Shown: piece by piece, positions 10,533 to 22,218 of the stretch
Layout of the letters: every line of letters begins with the position of its first letter
How positions within the stretch are numbered: position 1 is the stretch's first letter
Assembly (NCBI GenBank): GCA_016647705.1
Contig: CM028335.1
Span: 12,979,905-13,043,904, forward strand
From: Eucommia ulmoides
Taxonomy: Eukaryota > Streptophyta > Magnoliopsida > Garryales > Eucommiaceae
Reading direction: 5' to 3'
DNA length: 64,000 nucleotides
The notes under the pieces: generated by a model
The model's database searches: none
Seen by the model: only the letters and a program-made list of their open reading frames with translations
What the model was told of the DNA's origin: nothing
Translations under genes and position numbers: made by a program

Positions 10533-11200
10533 ACCTTATATATATATAATATATATGCTTAAATAAAATATCCTCTTAATATAAATTATTAATTATAACT
10601 CAAAACTCTTAAAATTATATTTTAAATAACACAATAGTTTCAAAACTTTTTAAAAGTCAATTTAAAATTAACATTTAACCCCCAGAAATTATGAAATACT
10701 ATTTATACCATAAATTTACAAAAACAATTCCTAAAATATTAAACTTATATAAAATAATAGTTTTCAAAAATATGAATTTCTCGGGGTGTTACATTACATA
10801 TTGGTTGTAAGAATGGAAACCATGAGACAAGCCTATAAGCTTTGCCTAATAATATTGAATTCAACATAATAGTGTCTGAATTTTTTTCCATCATGCTCAA
10901 AACAGAGTACTTCATGAATCAAATGTTTTAGCGATTATGGATAAAGGATGAGAATTGTTTTTGGATGTTTATGGGAAACAAGAGACACACCTTTGTTGGA
11001 ACTACTGTTGTCATCAGACATGGTAGGACGCACAAAATGTTCGTCTTCTACGATTTCAAAATGTAAGAAGTTAACATTTTTAAACAAAACAATTACTAGC
11101 GATTTATTTTTGCTACACACCGTAAGTGTACGGGTCAAATTTTAATAGTGTAGTGGTGAGTAGAGTATCGTATCTACAGAGATTGATTTAGATCATCACG

Positions 11201-11440
11201 TTGGAACATACGTCGGCCATGGTTCCTCCCTGGAATCTCATTTGCACCCAAGGTGGAGCAAGGTGCCCCATAGGGACGTGCCTCCCTGAGTTCTACACTA
11301 TGCCCGAGGCGGCCAACTTCTGGGGCTCAGCCGTTCACCTGGACCGGCTCCCCGTTTCAGCTTATTTCTCCTCCAGAACTCCACGGATCTCCACTCTCCT
11401 CCACCAGGTTACCACCATATATAACGACTCGATTTTCTAA
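11201..11440 (+). other. GC-rich open reading frame of unknown origin inside the short LTR element
   Basis: A 79-codon plus-strand frame (MEHTSAMVPPWNLICTQGGA, then ...RLPVSAYFSSRTPRISTLL) lies in an island of about 215 bp that is far more GC-rich than anything around it. I do not recognise the protein. It is not gag or pol, and it runs opposite to the element. It could be a captured host exon or UTR, or a chance frame. Just upstream, 11113-11190 resembles the end of an Athila-type LTR (compare 15400-15480). Confidence 0.3.
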
Positions 11441-11538
11441 TACTGCCATGTGGTTTCTTCTATAGAGAATTCTACCTCGAATATTTTACCATTTACAAAT
11501 AAATTAGTATTACTATTAATTCAGCTCCGATACCACTT

Positions 11539-11793
11539 TGTAACAGCCTGATTTCCTAAGGCCGCCATGCGATTTATCCCCTTAAAATAAAGAAAATATT
11601 AATTATATCCCAAAATTCTTAAAAATATTTTTTAAATAATGTAATAATCCCAAAACTTTTAATCGTAAATTTAAAATTAACACAAAAAAATTATCAAATA
11701 TTTTCTATATCCGAAATATACAAAACAATCCCCCCAAAATATTAAACTTATATAAAATAATATTTTCAAAATATAAATTATCGCGGTATTATA
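11539..11793 (-). repeat. Right (5') LTR of the short LTR element, internally deleted
   Basis: Begins TGTAACAGCCTGATTTCC, ends CGCGGTATTATA. Both ends align with the left LTR; the middle is missing. Confidence 0.8.
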
Positions 11794-11798
11794 GGAAC

Positions 11799-13737
11799 GT
11801 TCAGATCTGTGTGTGTGTGTGAGAGAGAGAAACTAAGGTGGGAGCACGACGAAGACGAGCATAACATTGACGACCTTCATCGCTCCAGATCTAAGACGAA
11901 AGGCGACGAACGGCTCTACTGCCGAGTCGGCACAAATCGGGGAACGTTCATAAAAAAAAAACACAAAAATAATAAAACACAATCGGTATGAACATTCTAC
12001 CTCCCACAAGGACACATTCACCAAAATCGTAAATGAATATCCACCAAAACACACATTAGAAAATAAACATTCAGATTTGTGAATGAACATAAACATTCAA
12101 TCTGGAATTTTTCAAAATCTGAACAGATTTAAGAGAGAGAAAGTGCAACCAAAATGTTAAAGAATATTCACAATAAAAATCAACCCAAAAACAGATCCGA
12201 AAAAAACAGTAATGAACATCAAGTGAACATCACATGAACATCAAAACGGTAGGATTGACCACAACTAATATTCACCAAAAAAAAAAAAAAAACAATCGAT
12301 TCACTTAAATCAACCAAAAAAAATAATCACAAATGAAAAATAAACCCAAAAGCTCCCACAAAAATCAAGAAATCACATGAACCAACTGGAACATTCACCT
12401 CTCTCTCAGATCTGGATTTTTTTAGATCTGAGAGAGAGAGAAAGAAACGAGGGGTAGCGAAATCTGGGAGTAGGATTGAGAGAAGAACAACGTCATCGTC
12501 GTTATCATCGGATGGATCAATCGGCGGCCTCGACGAGCAAGATAAGAGGAAGACAAACAGCGGTAGAGGCAAGCACAATAGAGGGAATTGAACGGCGAAT
12601 AAAGCACAACGGCGGTGGTGGCATCATCGCATGGAGGAAGACGAAGGATGGTGCGGTTCGCAGGAGAGAGAGATAGATGCTTGGTTTCTCACATCTTCAG
12701 ATGGTGAAAAACAAAATGAAGAATTAGGGTTTCTCCTTACCCCCTATATATAAGGGGTAAAAATATCCATTTATATTCATAAATGATTGAAAATTAACCT
12801 CGTTTTGTTAGAAGACTAAATAATAACAATTTTTTTTTTTTAAAAAAAATAAGGGCTAAACATTAATAAACCCATACTTTTTTATGATTCTTTTATATCT
12901 CATTGGAGGACTTGACCCTTTAAGTTAAAAAATATGTTATTAAACTAATAAATACTCAATAATAATGTAATGAGAAGCTAAACCCACAGGTACAATACTT
13001 TATTAATAAAAAATTATTCTTGTTTGTAACTCATTTTTCGAAGCAATTAAAAATGAAAAAAAATAAATTTGATTTTTATTAGGAAAAAAAATTCAATTAC
13101 CAATCATCCTCTTATGGGGCTAAATTTTAGTGGGGCCAAGTTTTACCCACAACAAGTGCTTTTATAGAGAGAAAAATATATTTCTACAAGAAACGCTTCT
13201 TCCAAAACCATTTTTCGTAGTAATGCTTACTAAAAAGAGCAGACATTGGGTTGATACCCTTGGTGACCATTAAGACTAGTCATCGGCCGGGCTGCTTAAA
13301 CTGTCCAGTCCGTTATCCTTTTTTTACGACTTGAACTTGAGGTTTGAGCCCATAAATAGGGCTAGGACCTTAAAATTTAGGCCCGGTCAATTTTAGGACT
13401 CGACTTGGGCATGACCTTTTTTTAAGATTGGTTCGACCCGGCCAGGTCATTTGTTATGTGTGTGTATGTATAAACATCAAGTAACTAAGGTGGCATTTGA
13501 TTAGTGTTTTCACTTTTCTCATCCCACTTGGGACGGGATAGGATGGAATAAAAATTTTGTTTCCTTCTAGAAACAGAATCTCGTTTAATAACGACATAAT
13601 TTTTTTTTCTTGGGAATAGAATCGCATTTGATAACGACATAATTTTGTTTCTTGTTAGGAAATCTTGTTTCCTAATCTATATTGGATAACATATTTTTAA
13701 CTCAATTATATTAGCTATTTGATTTAATAGGTTGAAA
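11799..13737. other. Non-coding repeat-derived spacer
   Basis: Contains GT/GA microsatellites (11808-11830), an A-rich ATTCAC-motif tract (about 11950-12400), and a GC-richer block at 12410-12700 whose frames lack any recognisable domain. 13270-13460 holds GGCCGGG/CCCGGCC-type motifs, and 13495-13690 a MITE-like GGTGGCATTTGATTAGTG segment. I see no convincing gene. Confidence 0.4.
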
Positions 13738-14424
13738 TTAAAGTTCTATGTTTTTTATTAAGAAAAAAAATCGTCGAAGAAAATGTAATAGGTGCAAGAT
13801 GGAAATAATGCAAACATAAAGAGTTTTGAAGACGTTGAATAAAATTAGGTGAAAACAACTATTTACCTATTTACTTTTAATGCAACCCGACTTAGGATCA
13901 CGTACGACACTTAAAATGAATTAATATTATGTGTGTCTTAGTAAGAAGTGATAAGTTTAAGATCCTAAAATGTGATTTTTTATGTGCTCCATATGTGAAA
14001 TGATTTTGATAAATAACCTAAGTGAAAAATATATTTTAAAACAGAAAATGTTAAGTTTTTTGATCAATTCGGTCAAACTGCAAAAGGAGTCGACCGGCTT
14101 ATCAAAATAGTGTATTTTGGAAGTAGAAATAGAGATATTCTGATCCAATCGGTCAACTGAGAAAAGGAGTCGGTCAACCGATGGAAACAGTGGCTTAAAT
14201 GAGAAAATGAAGTGAGTCTTTGATCAATTCAATCGATTGACAGGTTTTGGTCGGTTAACCAAATGAAATAGTAGCTGAATTGGAGAAATTAGAGAAGGCT
14301 ACGGATCCTATCGGCAAAACAACAGTAAGGTTAGTCAATCAACAGGGTGCAGGCCAAAGACTAAGTTTAGCCTTTGGTATAGGGCGGCCGACTAAGGAAT
14401 ATGGCCAGTCAACCAACTGAATCA
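13738..14424 (+). repeat. Truncated LTR of the long-LTR Copia family
   Basis: Matches 18770-19460, including the AAGTTC(C/T)ATNTTTTTTATTAAG start and the CGGTCAACCG-type repeats. It is cut at 14424, where another copy of the same LTR begins with TGTTGAACCC. It is therefore an older copy. Confidence 0.75.
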
Positions 14425-17400
14425 TGTTGAACCCTAGATTTTGATGAACAATTAAGTATTGATATTTTTTGTGGAACTAATGTGTTTGTTGAGTATTTCA
14501 GAAAAAAAATTCCATATAGTTGTTTAAAAAGAAGATTTCATGAAGAAAACATAAAGGGTGCAGAGAATGATGCAATGAAGAAATGAAGAACGTTGAAGAT
14601 CTTGAATAAAATTAGGTGAAAACAACTCTCTACTCATATACTCTTAATTCAACCCGAATTAGGATCACACACGACACTTTAAATGAGTTATCTTTATGTG
14701 TGTTTTGATATTGAAATGATAGAGTTTAAGTTCCTAATTAATGATTTTATGTGTGCTCCTTATGTGAAATCAAATTGATAATTGACCTAATTAGAAAACA
14801 TGGTTTAAAATATAAAAAGTTGTATTTTGGGGTCAATTTGGCCAACTAAGAAAAATAATCGGTTAATTGAATCAATCAATGTGTTTTGGAGTAGAAATAA
14901 GGTGCTACTAATCCAATCGGTCAACCAAATTTAAGAGGTCGGTCAACCATTTGTAATAGTGGCTGAATTGGTAAAGGAAGTAGACATCCTGAAGGAGTCG
15001 ATCAACCGAGTGGAAGAATTTGGTCAATCGTTTTAGGTAGTGATATTTGTGAAGCTAAATTGGACCATCTTGTATCAATCAATCAACCGATTGGAACAAA
15101 TCAGTCAACCATTTGAGTCAGTGTATTTTTCGGAGCAAAGGTGAACTAACCTATATAATTCGGTCAACCAAATAGGAAATTTGGTTAACCGATTGGGCTG
15201 TGAATTTTGGCTGGGTTTCAGTTATAATTCAATCAGTCAACCGAATCTTTTGGTTCGGTCAACCGATAGTGTCGGTTGTGATTTAATGTGAATTGGTCTT
15301 TTAGTCAAAAGCTATCCATTTTTTAAGATTCCAATGGAGAGATTTGGGAGATCTGAACTGATTTAAGATATGGTACACGGTAGCCACTAAATAAGCGCTG
15401 CCACTTTCATCGCAAGCGTACGGATCAAGTTTTAGTATAGTGGACCTTTCGGTCGGGTATCGTATCCATAGGGATTGGTGTTGTTACTATCGAGTATCGC
15501 GATTGTAATAACCTAATTTTATCTAGGCGCTAAAAATGGAATTTGATTTAATTACTAATATTAAACTAAAATACTAATTAAGTTAACTATACTATAAATA
15601 CTAATTTGAGATTGTTTAAGGGAGTAGATTGCCTAGGGATTAACTTTATTTACTTCAATGCGTTTGATTTCGTTTTAGTTAACATTAACGGCGTTCGGCG
15701 TATCCGATAATCTCGGTTCGTAAACTCCCTCGCCACCTCTTCCAAGTGTAAGACCGGGCAATACGTGACTTCGTGTCAACGCCAAAGTCCCCTTCAACGT
15801 CTTAATGACTCTAGGTCACGTGAGTCTCGTCATAACGTCATCGATTGCACACTTTCTAACGCCCTCCCGGGTCGTTAGATTGTCGTGTTGTGTTAACCCT
15901 AGTCCGAATCCGGGGTTACCTCTCTCGAGTGTCAAACTCGTATTCTCAATATATCTAAACTAGCATATAATCATAGAAAACACGACAACACAATCGAAAT
16001 TATAAGGAACAACCATAAACGAAACACAAATTCAACCAAAACTACATTTTCATAAATAATACGTTAATCTCTATTACAATCCATGTTTAACTCATGGCCC
16101 TAACTGTTTATATAATGTAAAATGAGCTAAACATGCTCAACAACTACCAAAATGAAGAAAACAAAAAGAAGAAATGAGTGACTTAGCCTATATCCGAAGA
16201 ATTGGCGCTAGAACCGTCAAACGATCGCTTCCCTCTTAATCGTCCACCTTAGGTTGAGAGATCTCCCTAAAAAATCCCTAACCCTACTCCTAAAATATGG
16301 CCTAAGGCCTTAAGGGTTGAAGAGAGGGAAAAGAAGAGAAGAGAAGAGAAGAGAAGAGAAGAGAAGAGATTAAAAAATATCTAATAAATATCAAGGGTGT
16401 GCTGCAGAATTTTCGCCTAGGCGAATAAAACTTCACCTAGGCGAAGTTAAGTCGGTTAACTTTCTGCCGGAAATTTGCCTAGGTGCAGAAAAATTCGCCT
16501 AAGCGAAGTTACTGCAGGTTTAAAATTTTGTTTTGGCTGTAACTTCTTCATCCGAACTCCGATTGAGGTGATTCAAAAACCTATAGAAATATAAGAAAAA
16601 TATATACAACTTTCATGTTTTGACAATTTCCAAAATAGGATTTCATCATAGTCCAAAATAGTCTTGAAGTTACAGCACCTGTACCGGCTTTGCAGGTTTG
16701 GTGACCGCCTAGGCGAAGAAGTAGGCGGTGGACTTGGAAATGTTTCTAATGGGGTTTCCACCTAGGCAGAGGAATTTCCTACCTAGGCGGTGGGCTGTCA
16801 GTAGCCTTTTGTCATTCTCAGCATCTTCACTGCCTAGGCGGAGGTCTGGACGCCTAGGCAGTGGGCTTCCTTCATATTTTTGCCTCCTTGCTTGTTTATC
16901 CACCGTAACTTCGACTCGCCTTCGGTTCGATCTCATCGTTTTCGCTCCAGTTTCTTATCTTTTTGCTCCACACACCTGATTTATACAAAAAGTATAAAAA
17001 CATATTAAAACATATAAAAATAACTATAAACGTACTCGAAAACTAACAAATTCGGATTGGAAATACGTAGGTAATTTACACCTATCAGTACATCGATTTG
17101 ATTATCCATGTTGATTTAGTCCACATAATTTGTGATTCTCGTAATTTAAGTTGATTAATACTTCCTATCTTTATGATTATAAATTAAGAAAAATTTCATG
17201 GACTTATTTGAGAGATTTAAAAGTTATTTTTAAGTGGATTATCCAAGAAATGGAAGATAATATTATATGGGGTCTAAGAGTGTCTTTTAGAAGCATAACT
17301 TTTGAAAGTAGCCATTGGAGGGCTTGATATCTGTCTATAAAAATAGATCTGCGGGATTGAGAAAATATCATCAAGAGTAATCAGTTTTAAGTTTTTATAA

Positions 17401-18469
17401 GAGTGATTTTTTCACTGAGATTTCTGTGAGATATTTGTATTAAATTCTTGATCTAAAGTGTTGTTAATTTGGCTTCATCTATTTATGCTCTATTGCAATT
17501 CTATTTCCATATTCGGTGTTTCCTGGTGAGATCTTTTCAAGTTTTGTTCTTTATTTTGAATTGATATTATTATAGATTGCTTGGTCATAAGATTGTTAGA
17601 AAATCATTTTTAAACTTAAAGTTCTGAAAAAAAAAATTTAAAATAATTTTGTTTGACTATCTGATTATGTGTTTTAAATTGTGCTACCCACTTATTTATT
17701 TAATTAGATATTGTTTACTTCATATTGTATCTATTACGTAATAATTTTTTGAACATTAATTGAGTATATCTGTATTGAGTAAATAGAAGATCCTTGTGGG
17801 AAGAAACTCATATTTTTATGTATTTGTGAATTTGAGTGAATTAGACACGTTTGAGACGGTGTCTAGTCAGGATAGGTAAGTTTTGATCTTTTTTTCTGTG
17901 AAAACGATTAGGGTTTGATTTTTGTCCTACAAAAAGGTTAGGTTATTCTTTTCCCTTGAAAAGAATTGAGTTTTGATTCTCTTGACAATTGAATTGTGTT
18001 TTTTGATTGAATTATAGAGGTTCAATCCTTACCTGTGATAATGATACTTGAGAGAGTGGTAAGGTTAATCTTTAGCCTGGTAAAAAGTAGGGTTTATCCT
18101 TGGCATGAGAAAATGGTAAATTTGCAAACGTTGATTATGTGCCTGTAAAATAATTATTATAAGAGTTTGGTTCCTACCTAGTAAAGGAATCAGGAGTTTA
18201 GTGGTTGCGAATCTCCGCGGAACTCGGGGGACTGGATTAGGTAAGGTTAGCTTACTGAATCCGGATATATCTTGGTGTGTTGCATTGTTTTTATTCTTTA
18301 TATTTTGTTTGGATGTGCACATATCATTAAACACTTATTCACTGCGTAACTGGGTTTATAATTAATTTAAGGAAATTGATTATTTGATAATTAAGTGTTT
18401 ATAGAATTATTGTTAAAAAAATTTAGCTACCCAATTCACCCCCCTCTTGGGTAGCTCTTTGGGCCAATA
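14425..18469 (+). repeat. 5' LTR of the long-LTR element, split by a solo LTR
   Basis: Starts TGTTGAACCCTAGATTTTG. Interrupted at 15377 and resumes at 17093. Between about 14830 and 15280 it holds about eleven imperfect copies of CGGTCAACCG. Ends TTTGGGCCAATA. Confidence 0.75.
15378..17087 (-). repeat. Solo LTR of an Athila-type element, TSD GTACA
   Basis: Flanked by GTACA at 15373-15377 and 17088-17092, and absent from the matching place in the second long LTR (18706-22218), so it is a clean insertion. The minus strand starts TGATAGGTGTAAATTACC, like the LTRs at 56831 and 60781 (TGATAGGTGTAAT). The other end carries the conserved CGCAAGCGTACGGATCAAG and GGGTATCGTATCCATAGGG motifs. Contains an (AAGAG)n run at about 16330-16368 and nine CGCCTAGGCG-like palindromes (16414-16862). 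About 1.7 kb. Confidence 0.85.
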
Positions 18470-18705
18470 AGTCAGTTATTCAGGGGGGAGAATTTGATGG
18501 TTTAGGAAATTCGATTGCCTAAGCATTGCATTTATTCAAGGGGAGAAATTGTGTGGATGTTATATTGAGAAATTTAAATTTTTATGTTATGTTTTTACTA
18601 ACATGCTTAAATGAGTTAAATACCCATCTTCGAATTTAGGGGAAGCGTGGTTACATTATATTTTTGAGAAAACATTAAAGTTAATTGTCGTCATAAAAAA
18701 AAAAT
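18470..18705 (+). other. Residual internal region of the long-LTR element
   Basis: 236 bp of non-coding sequence between the LTRs. I see no tRNA primer site after the 5' LTR, and only a degraded A-rich stretch where the polypurine tract should be. Confidence 0.6.
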
Positions 18706-20766
18706 TGTTGAATCCAAGGTTTTTATGAACAATTAAGTATTAATAACTAATGGTTTTACTAAGTGTTTCAGATTTAAAGTTCCATATTTTTTATTAAGAA
18801 AAAAAAATTCTAGAAGAAAATGTAAAGAGTGCAAGATGAAAATAATGTAGACATAAAGAGTTTTGAAGATGTTGAAGAAAACTAAGTGACAACAACTATT
18901 TACTTATATACTCTTAATGTAACCTGAATTAGGATCACGCACAACATTTAAGATGAATTAATTTTATGTGTGTCTTAGTAAGAAGTGGTAAGTTTAAGAT
19001 TCTAATATGTGATTTTTTATATGCTCCATATGTGAAAAGGTTTTGATAAATGACCTAAGTGAAAAATGTGTTTTAAAGAATAAAATATTAAGTTTTCTGG
19101 TCAATTCGGTCAACCGGCAAAAGGGGTCGGTCGACTTATAAAAATAATGTATTTTGGAAGTAGAAATTGAGACATTTTGATCCAATCAGTCAATCAGGAA
19201 AAGAGGTCGGTCAACTGATGGAAACAGTGGCTTAAATGAGAATAAGAAGTGAGCCTCTGATCAATTCGGTCAATCGACAAGTTTTGGTTGGTCAACTAAA
19301 TAAAACACCAACCGAATTAGAGAAATTGGAGAAGGCTATTAATCCCGTTGGTCAACCGACAATAAGCGTTGATCAACTGGTAGGGTTAAGGCCAACAACT
19401 AAGTTTAGCCTTTGGCACAGGACGGTCGACCGAGGCGTATGGCCGGTTAATTGACTGAATCAAGTAGTTATTTTACTGATTCGATTTCTTGGTCAATTCA
19501 TCTATTTTTCTATGATTCCTAGAGAGGTTTTTGAGGGATTTAGATCTATTTTTATACTTTATATATTTTGTGATCTCTATTAATTTGGTCCATTTAATTA
19601 AATGTTCTTTTAATTAAAATACTTTAATATTTCCTATTTTGATGGATTTTGAATTGAAAAAGTTTTAAGGACCAAAATGAGTTTTTCCAAGAGTATTTTT
19701 AAATAAAGCATATTTATTTGGAGTATATGGGATATATGGGGTCTTGAGATGTCATTTAATGACATATCTTTTGAAAACTAGCTGTTGCAGGTTTAGTTCT
19801 AGGTTTATTTATATAGACTTGCAGGATTGAGTTCATGAACATCAAGAAATATCAGTTTTGAGTTTTCTAAGAGTGACAATATTACTAAAATTTCTATGAG
19901 ATATTACTTTCGAGTTCTTGATTTAAAGCGCTTACTATTTGTGTCACCAGTTTGTGTTCTTATTGCAAAATCATGTTAGTCTTATATATATATATATATC
20001 GTTGATTTATTAGTTAAGGATTATTAGAAAATTATTTTTGAACTTAAGTCCTGAAAATCTTTTAAAACGATTTTTATTTGATTATCTAATTACATGTTTA
20101 TTATATGCTACCCATTTATTATTTAATCAGATTTAATTTGTCTCATATTGTATCTATCACATAGTAATTATTCAGGACATTAATCGAGTCTATTTGTATT
20201 AAGGTGGTAGAAGCTCCTTGTGGAAAGAAACTTATAATTTTTTGTATTTGTGAGTTTGAGCAGATTAGGCACGTTTGGGACAGTGTCTAGTTAGGGTAGC
20301 AAGGATTTTGATCTTTTTTTTTTCGTGAAAAAGATTAGTGTTTGATCTTTATCCTACAAAAATGTTAGGTTACTGTGATTGAATTGAAGTGTGATTGTAA
20401 AGGTTCGTCCTAAATCTGTGAAACGGATATCGTTGTAGGTTGATTCTTAGCCTCAGAAAAAAATAAGAGAATGTAAAGGTTGATTCAGCCTATGAAAAAA
20501 TCGAGAATTGTAAGGGTTTAGTTCCTACCTAGTAAAAGAGTTAGGAGTTTAGTGTATTGCGAATTTCTGTGGAGCTCGGGAGACTGTACGTAGGTAAGAG
20601 TAGCTTGTCGAATCAGGATAAATTCTTATATGTTGCATTGATTATTTCTTTATATTTTGTTTGGGTATGTATTTAAAATTAAACACATTTCTACTGCGTA
20701 ATAAGATAATAATTGATTTACAGAAATTGATTATTTGTATTTAAAAATTCAATTATTTAAATTTTA

Positions 20767-21100
20767 GGAAAAATACATTTTAAACCCTCGATGTATTGGT
20801 ATATTTCTAAATGGTCTCTCTCCGCTTGAGAGTTTCATTTTAAACCCTCTAGGTATAAACACATTTTTATTTGGTCCCTCTGTCAAAAATTCCATCCAAA
20901 CTAACTGAATTTTTAGGGCAAAATTGTTATTTTATATTTTTTCATTTTTTATTATTTATTCTTTTTTCTTCTTCTTTGACTTCTCTCCCACTCAACTCTC
21001 TCTCTCTTTCTCTCTCTCCCGCTTAACTTCCTCCCACCGAAACAGGGGGTGTTCACCCCTTTTCACCCCCATAACAGGGGGTGAACACCTCCTTAATAGG
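20767..21100 (+). repeat. Left long TIR of the Pack-MULE
   Basis: The terminal 60 bp pair well with 22105-22164; further in, CT-rich and GGGGGTGTTCACCCC sequences pair with the GA-rich and GGGTGAAACACC sequences of the right arm. The inner border is approximate. Confidence 0.7.
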
Positions 21101-21320
21101 GGGTGTATCACTTATGACTGTTTAGAGAACTCAACCCACTTATGATTATGTTATTTGAATTGTAAAATCCTGGTGTCTGTATCACATGTAAACGTTATCA
21201 GTGTCCGAGTAAAAAAAAAAAGACAACGAGATGGTTGTTATCATTGTTTTTGAAATTTTGGGGGGTGGTAATGTGCATATTTTTCAAAACAAAAAAGTAG
21301 GAAGTAAAAATGTGAAAAGC

Positions 21321-21773
21321 TTATATATTCCATACCATAGACCCTTTTGGGCAATTCTTGGCGAAAGACTTGCAGTTCCAGAGATTAGTAGCTCGACCAT
21401 CGAGTATTTCGCCAATGATGGAAATTTTGGTGACCCTCTCAAACTTTATCCAGTTGCCAACATTTCCGTTGACATGGTAATCGGGGGGTGCCACAATGAT
21501 GTTGTCAATGCAGAATGTAATGGCGGAGTTCTTGCGGATCTGGCCGGTAAAGTAGGAGGTGTTAAGCAAGAACGTCCCTTGTGGAATGTAGATTGTGGCC
21601 GGTGCTGAGGAGGCACAAGCTACGGTCCACGCACTGATAAAGTACTTGGCTGTGTCAAACTTGTCGTCGGCTTCGGCTCCCATTGTCTGCACATTGTATG
21701 TGGCTGATGACAATGATGAGGGGATGGTGACGAAGATGAGATAGAGAGCGAGAAGGGTGTTTGAGTTCACCAT
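21321..21773 (-). pseudogene. Captured 5' fragment of a polygalacturonase gene
   Basis: The minus-strand frame from ATG at 21773 encodes a hydrophobic signal peptide (MVNSNTLLALYLIFVTIPSS) and the N-terminal part of a plant glycoside hydrolase 28 protein: YNVQTMGAEADDKFDTAKYF, then AWTVACASSAPATIYIPQGT, FLLNTSYFTGQ, CIDNIIVAPPDYHVNGNVGN and LDGRATNLWNCKS...CPKG. This pattern is typical of pollen-type exopolygalacturonases, which cut pectin in the cell wall. The frame stops after about 150 residues at the MULE arm, before all GH28 catalytic motifs (NTD, DD, GHG, RIK), so the product would be inactive. The frame has no stop, which suggests a fairly recent capture. GC content is higher than in its surroundings. 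Confidence 0.85.
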
Positions 21774-21849
21774 TGTTCTATGTTCTAGAGAGAGAAATGA
21801 TGTGTTTAGTGGTGATGGTGGGAGTTGGAAGAGGTTAAAGGGTGTCACA

Positions 21850-22164
21850 CCCCCTGTTAAGGGGTGAAACACCATCTGTTACGGGGGTGTTTTCATAGGG
21901 AGAAAAAGTTGAGCGGGGGAGGGAGAGAGAGAGAGAGGGAGGAAGAGAGAGAGGGAGGGAGAAAGAAAGGAGGAGGAAAAGAGAGAGTTGAGCAGGAGAG
22001 AGAGAGATTAAGAAAAAAAAAGGAAAAAGAAATAAAAGAAGAGAAAATCATTAAAAAAAATTAAAAATGTGTAAAAAGACTATTTTGAAAATGAAAAATT
22101 TAAACGGAGAGGGACCATTTAGAAATATGTCAATATCTAGAGAGTTTAAAATGTATTTTTTTTC
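21850..22164 (-). repeat. Right long TIR of the Pack-MULE
   Basis: Partner of 20767-21100. Contains the (GA)n tract at about 21915-22010. The inner border is approximate. Confidence 0.7.
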
Positions 22165-22218
22165 TAAATTTTATAGCTACCCAATTCAACCCCCATTGGG
22201 TAATTCTTTGAGCCAACA

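Larger units (their letters stand above)
9788..10793 (-). repeat. Left (3') LTR of the short LTR element
   Basis: Begins TGTAATAACCCAATTTTG and ends CTCGGGGTGTTACA on the plus strand. It contains an ATT microsatellite and a perfect palindrome that the right LTR lacks. Its last ~250 bp align well with 11590-11793. Confidence 0.8.
9788..11793 (-). mobile_element. Short LTR retroelement (TRIM/LARD-like), TSD GGAAC
   Basis: The 5-bp repeats GGAAC at 9783-9787 and 11794-11798 flank a unit with related LTRs at 9788-10793 and 11539-11793. A primer site for initiator-Met tRNA (minus TGGTATCGGAGC, 11535-11524) lies three bases inside the right LTR, so the element reads right to left. The interior (10794-11523) has no gag or pol. 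The two LTRs match at both ends, but the right one lacks about 750 bp of the middle. Confidence 0.85.
20767..22164. mobile_element. Gene-carrying MULE (Pack-MULE) with 9-bp TSD
   Basis: The repeat TAAATTTTA lies at 20758-20766 and 22165-22173. Termini are inverted repeats: left GGAAAAATACATTTTAAACC, right (reverse complement) GAAAAAAAATACATTTTAAA. Similarity extends inward through TCTAAATGGTC(T/C)CTCTCCG, a CT/GA-rich tract and GGGGGTGT blocks, about 300 bp per arm. A 9-bp TSD with long TIRs is the Mutator pattern. There is no transposase; the centre holds a piece of a polygalacturonase gene. It lies in the 3' LTR of the long-LTR element, just before the GCTACCCAATTCA motif. Confidence 0.87.
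14425..22218 (+). mobile_element. Internally deleted long-LTR Copia-type element (SIRE/Maximus-like)
   Basis: Two LTRs of the same family, each starting TGTTGAA and ending CCAA(T/C)A, lie at 14425-18469 and 18706-22218. Only 236 bp remains between them, with the sort of 3' untranslated sequence (TTGTCGTCATAAAAA) found before SIRE-type 3' LTRs; gag and pol are gone. Each LTR carries a later insertion. The motif GCTACCCAATTCACCCCCCT near each 3' end is typical of this group of LTRs. The 5-bp flanks (AATCA, ACCAC) do not match. Confidence 0.75.
18706..22218 (+). repeat. 3' LTR of the long-LTR element, split by a MULE
   Basis: Starts TGTTGAATCCAAGG and aligns with 14425-18469 over its length, apart from each copy's own insertion. 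Interrupted by the MULE at 20767-22164. Ends TTTGAGCCAACA. Confidence 0.75.

Noticed and set aside
10295..10562. Poly-isoleucine frames on both strands
   Set aside because: Translation of the ATT microsatellite.
12327..12676. Frames in the GC-richer block near 12.5 kb
   Set aside because: Overlapping short frames on both strands without a recognisable domain, splice pattern or conserved start; listed only as part of the spacer.
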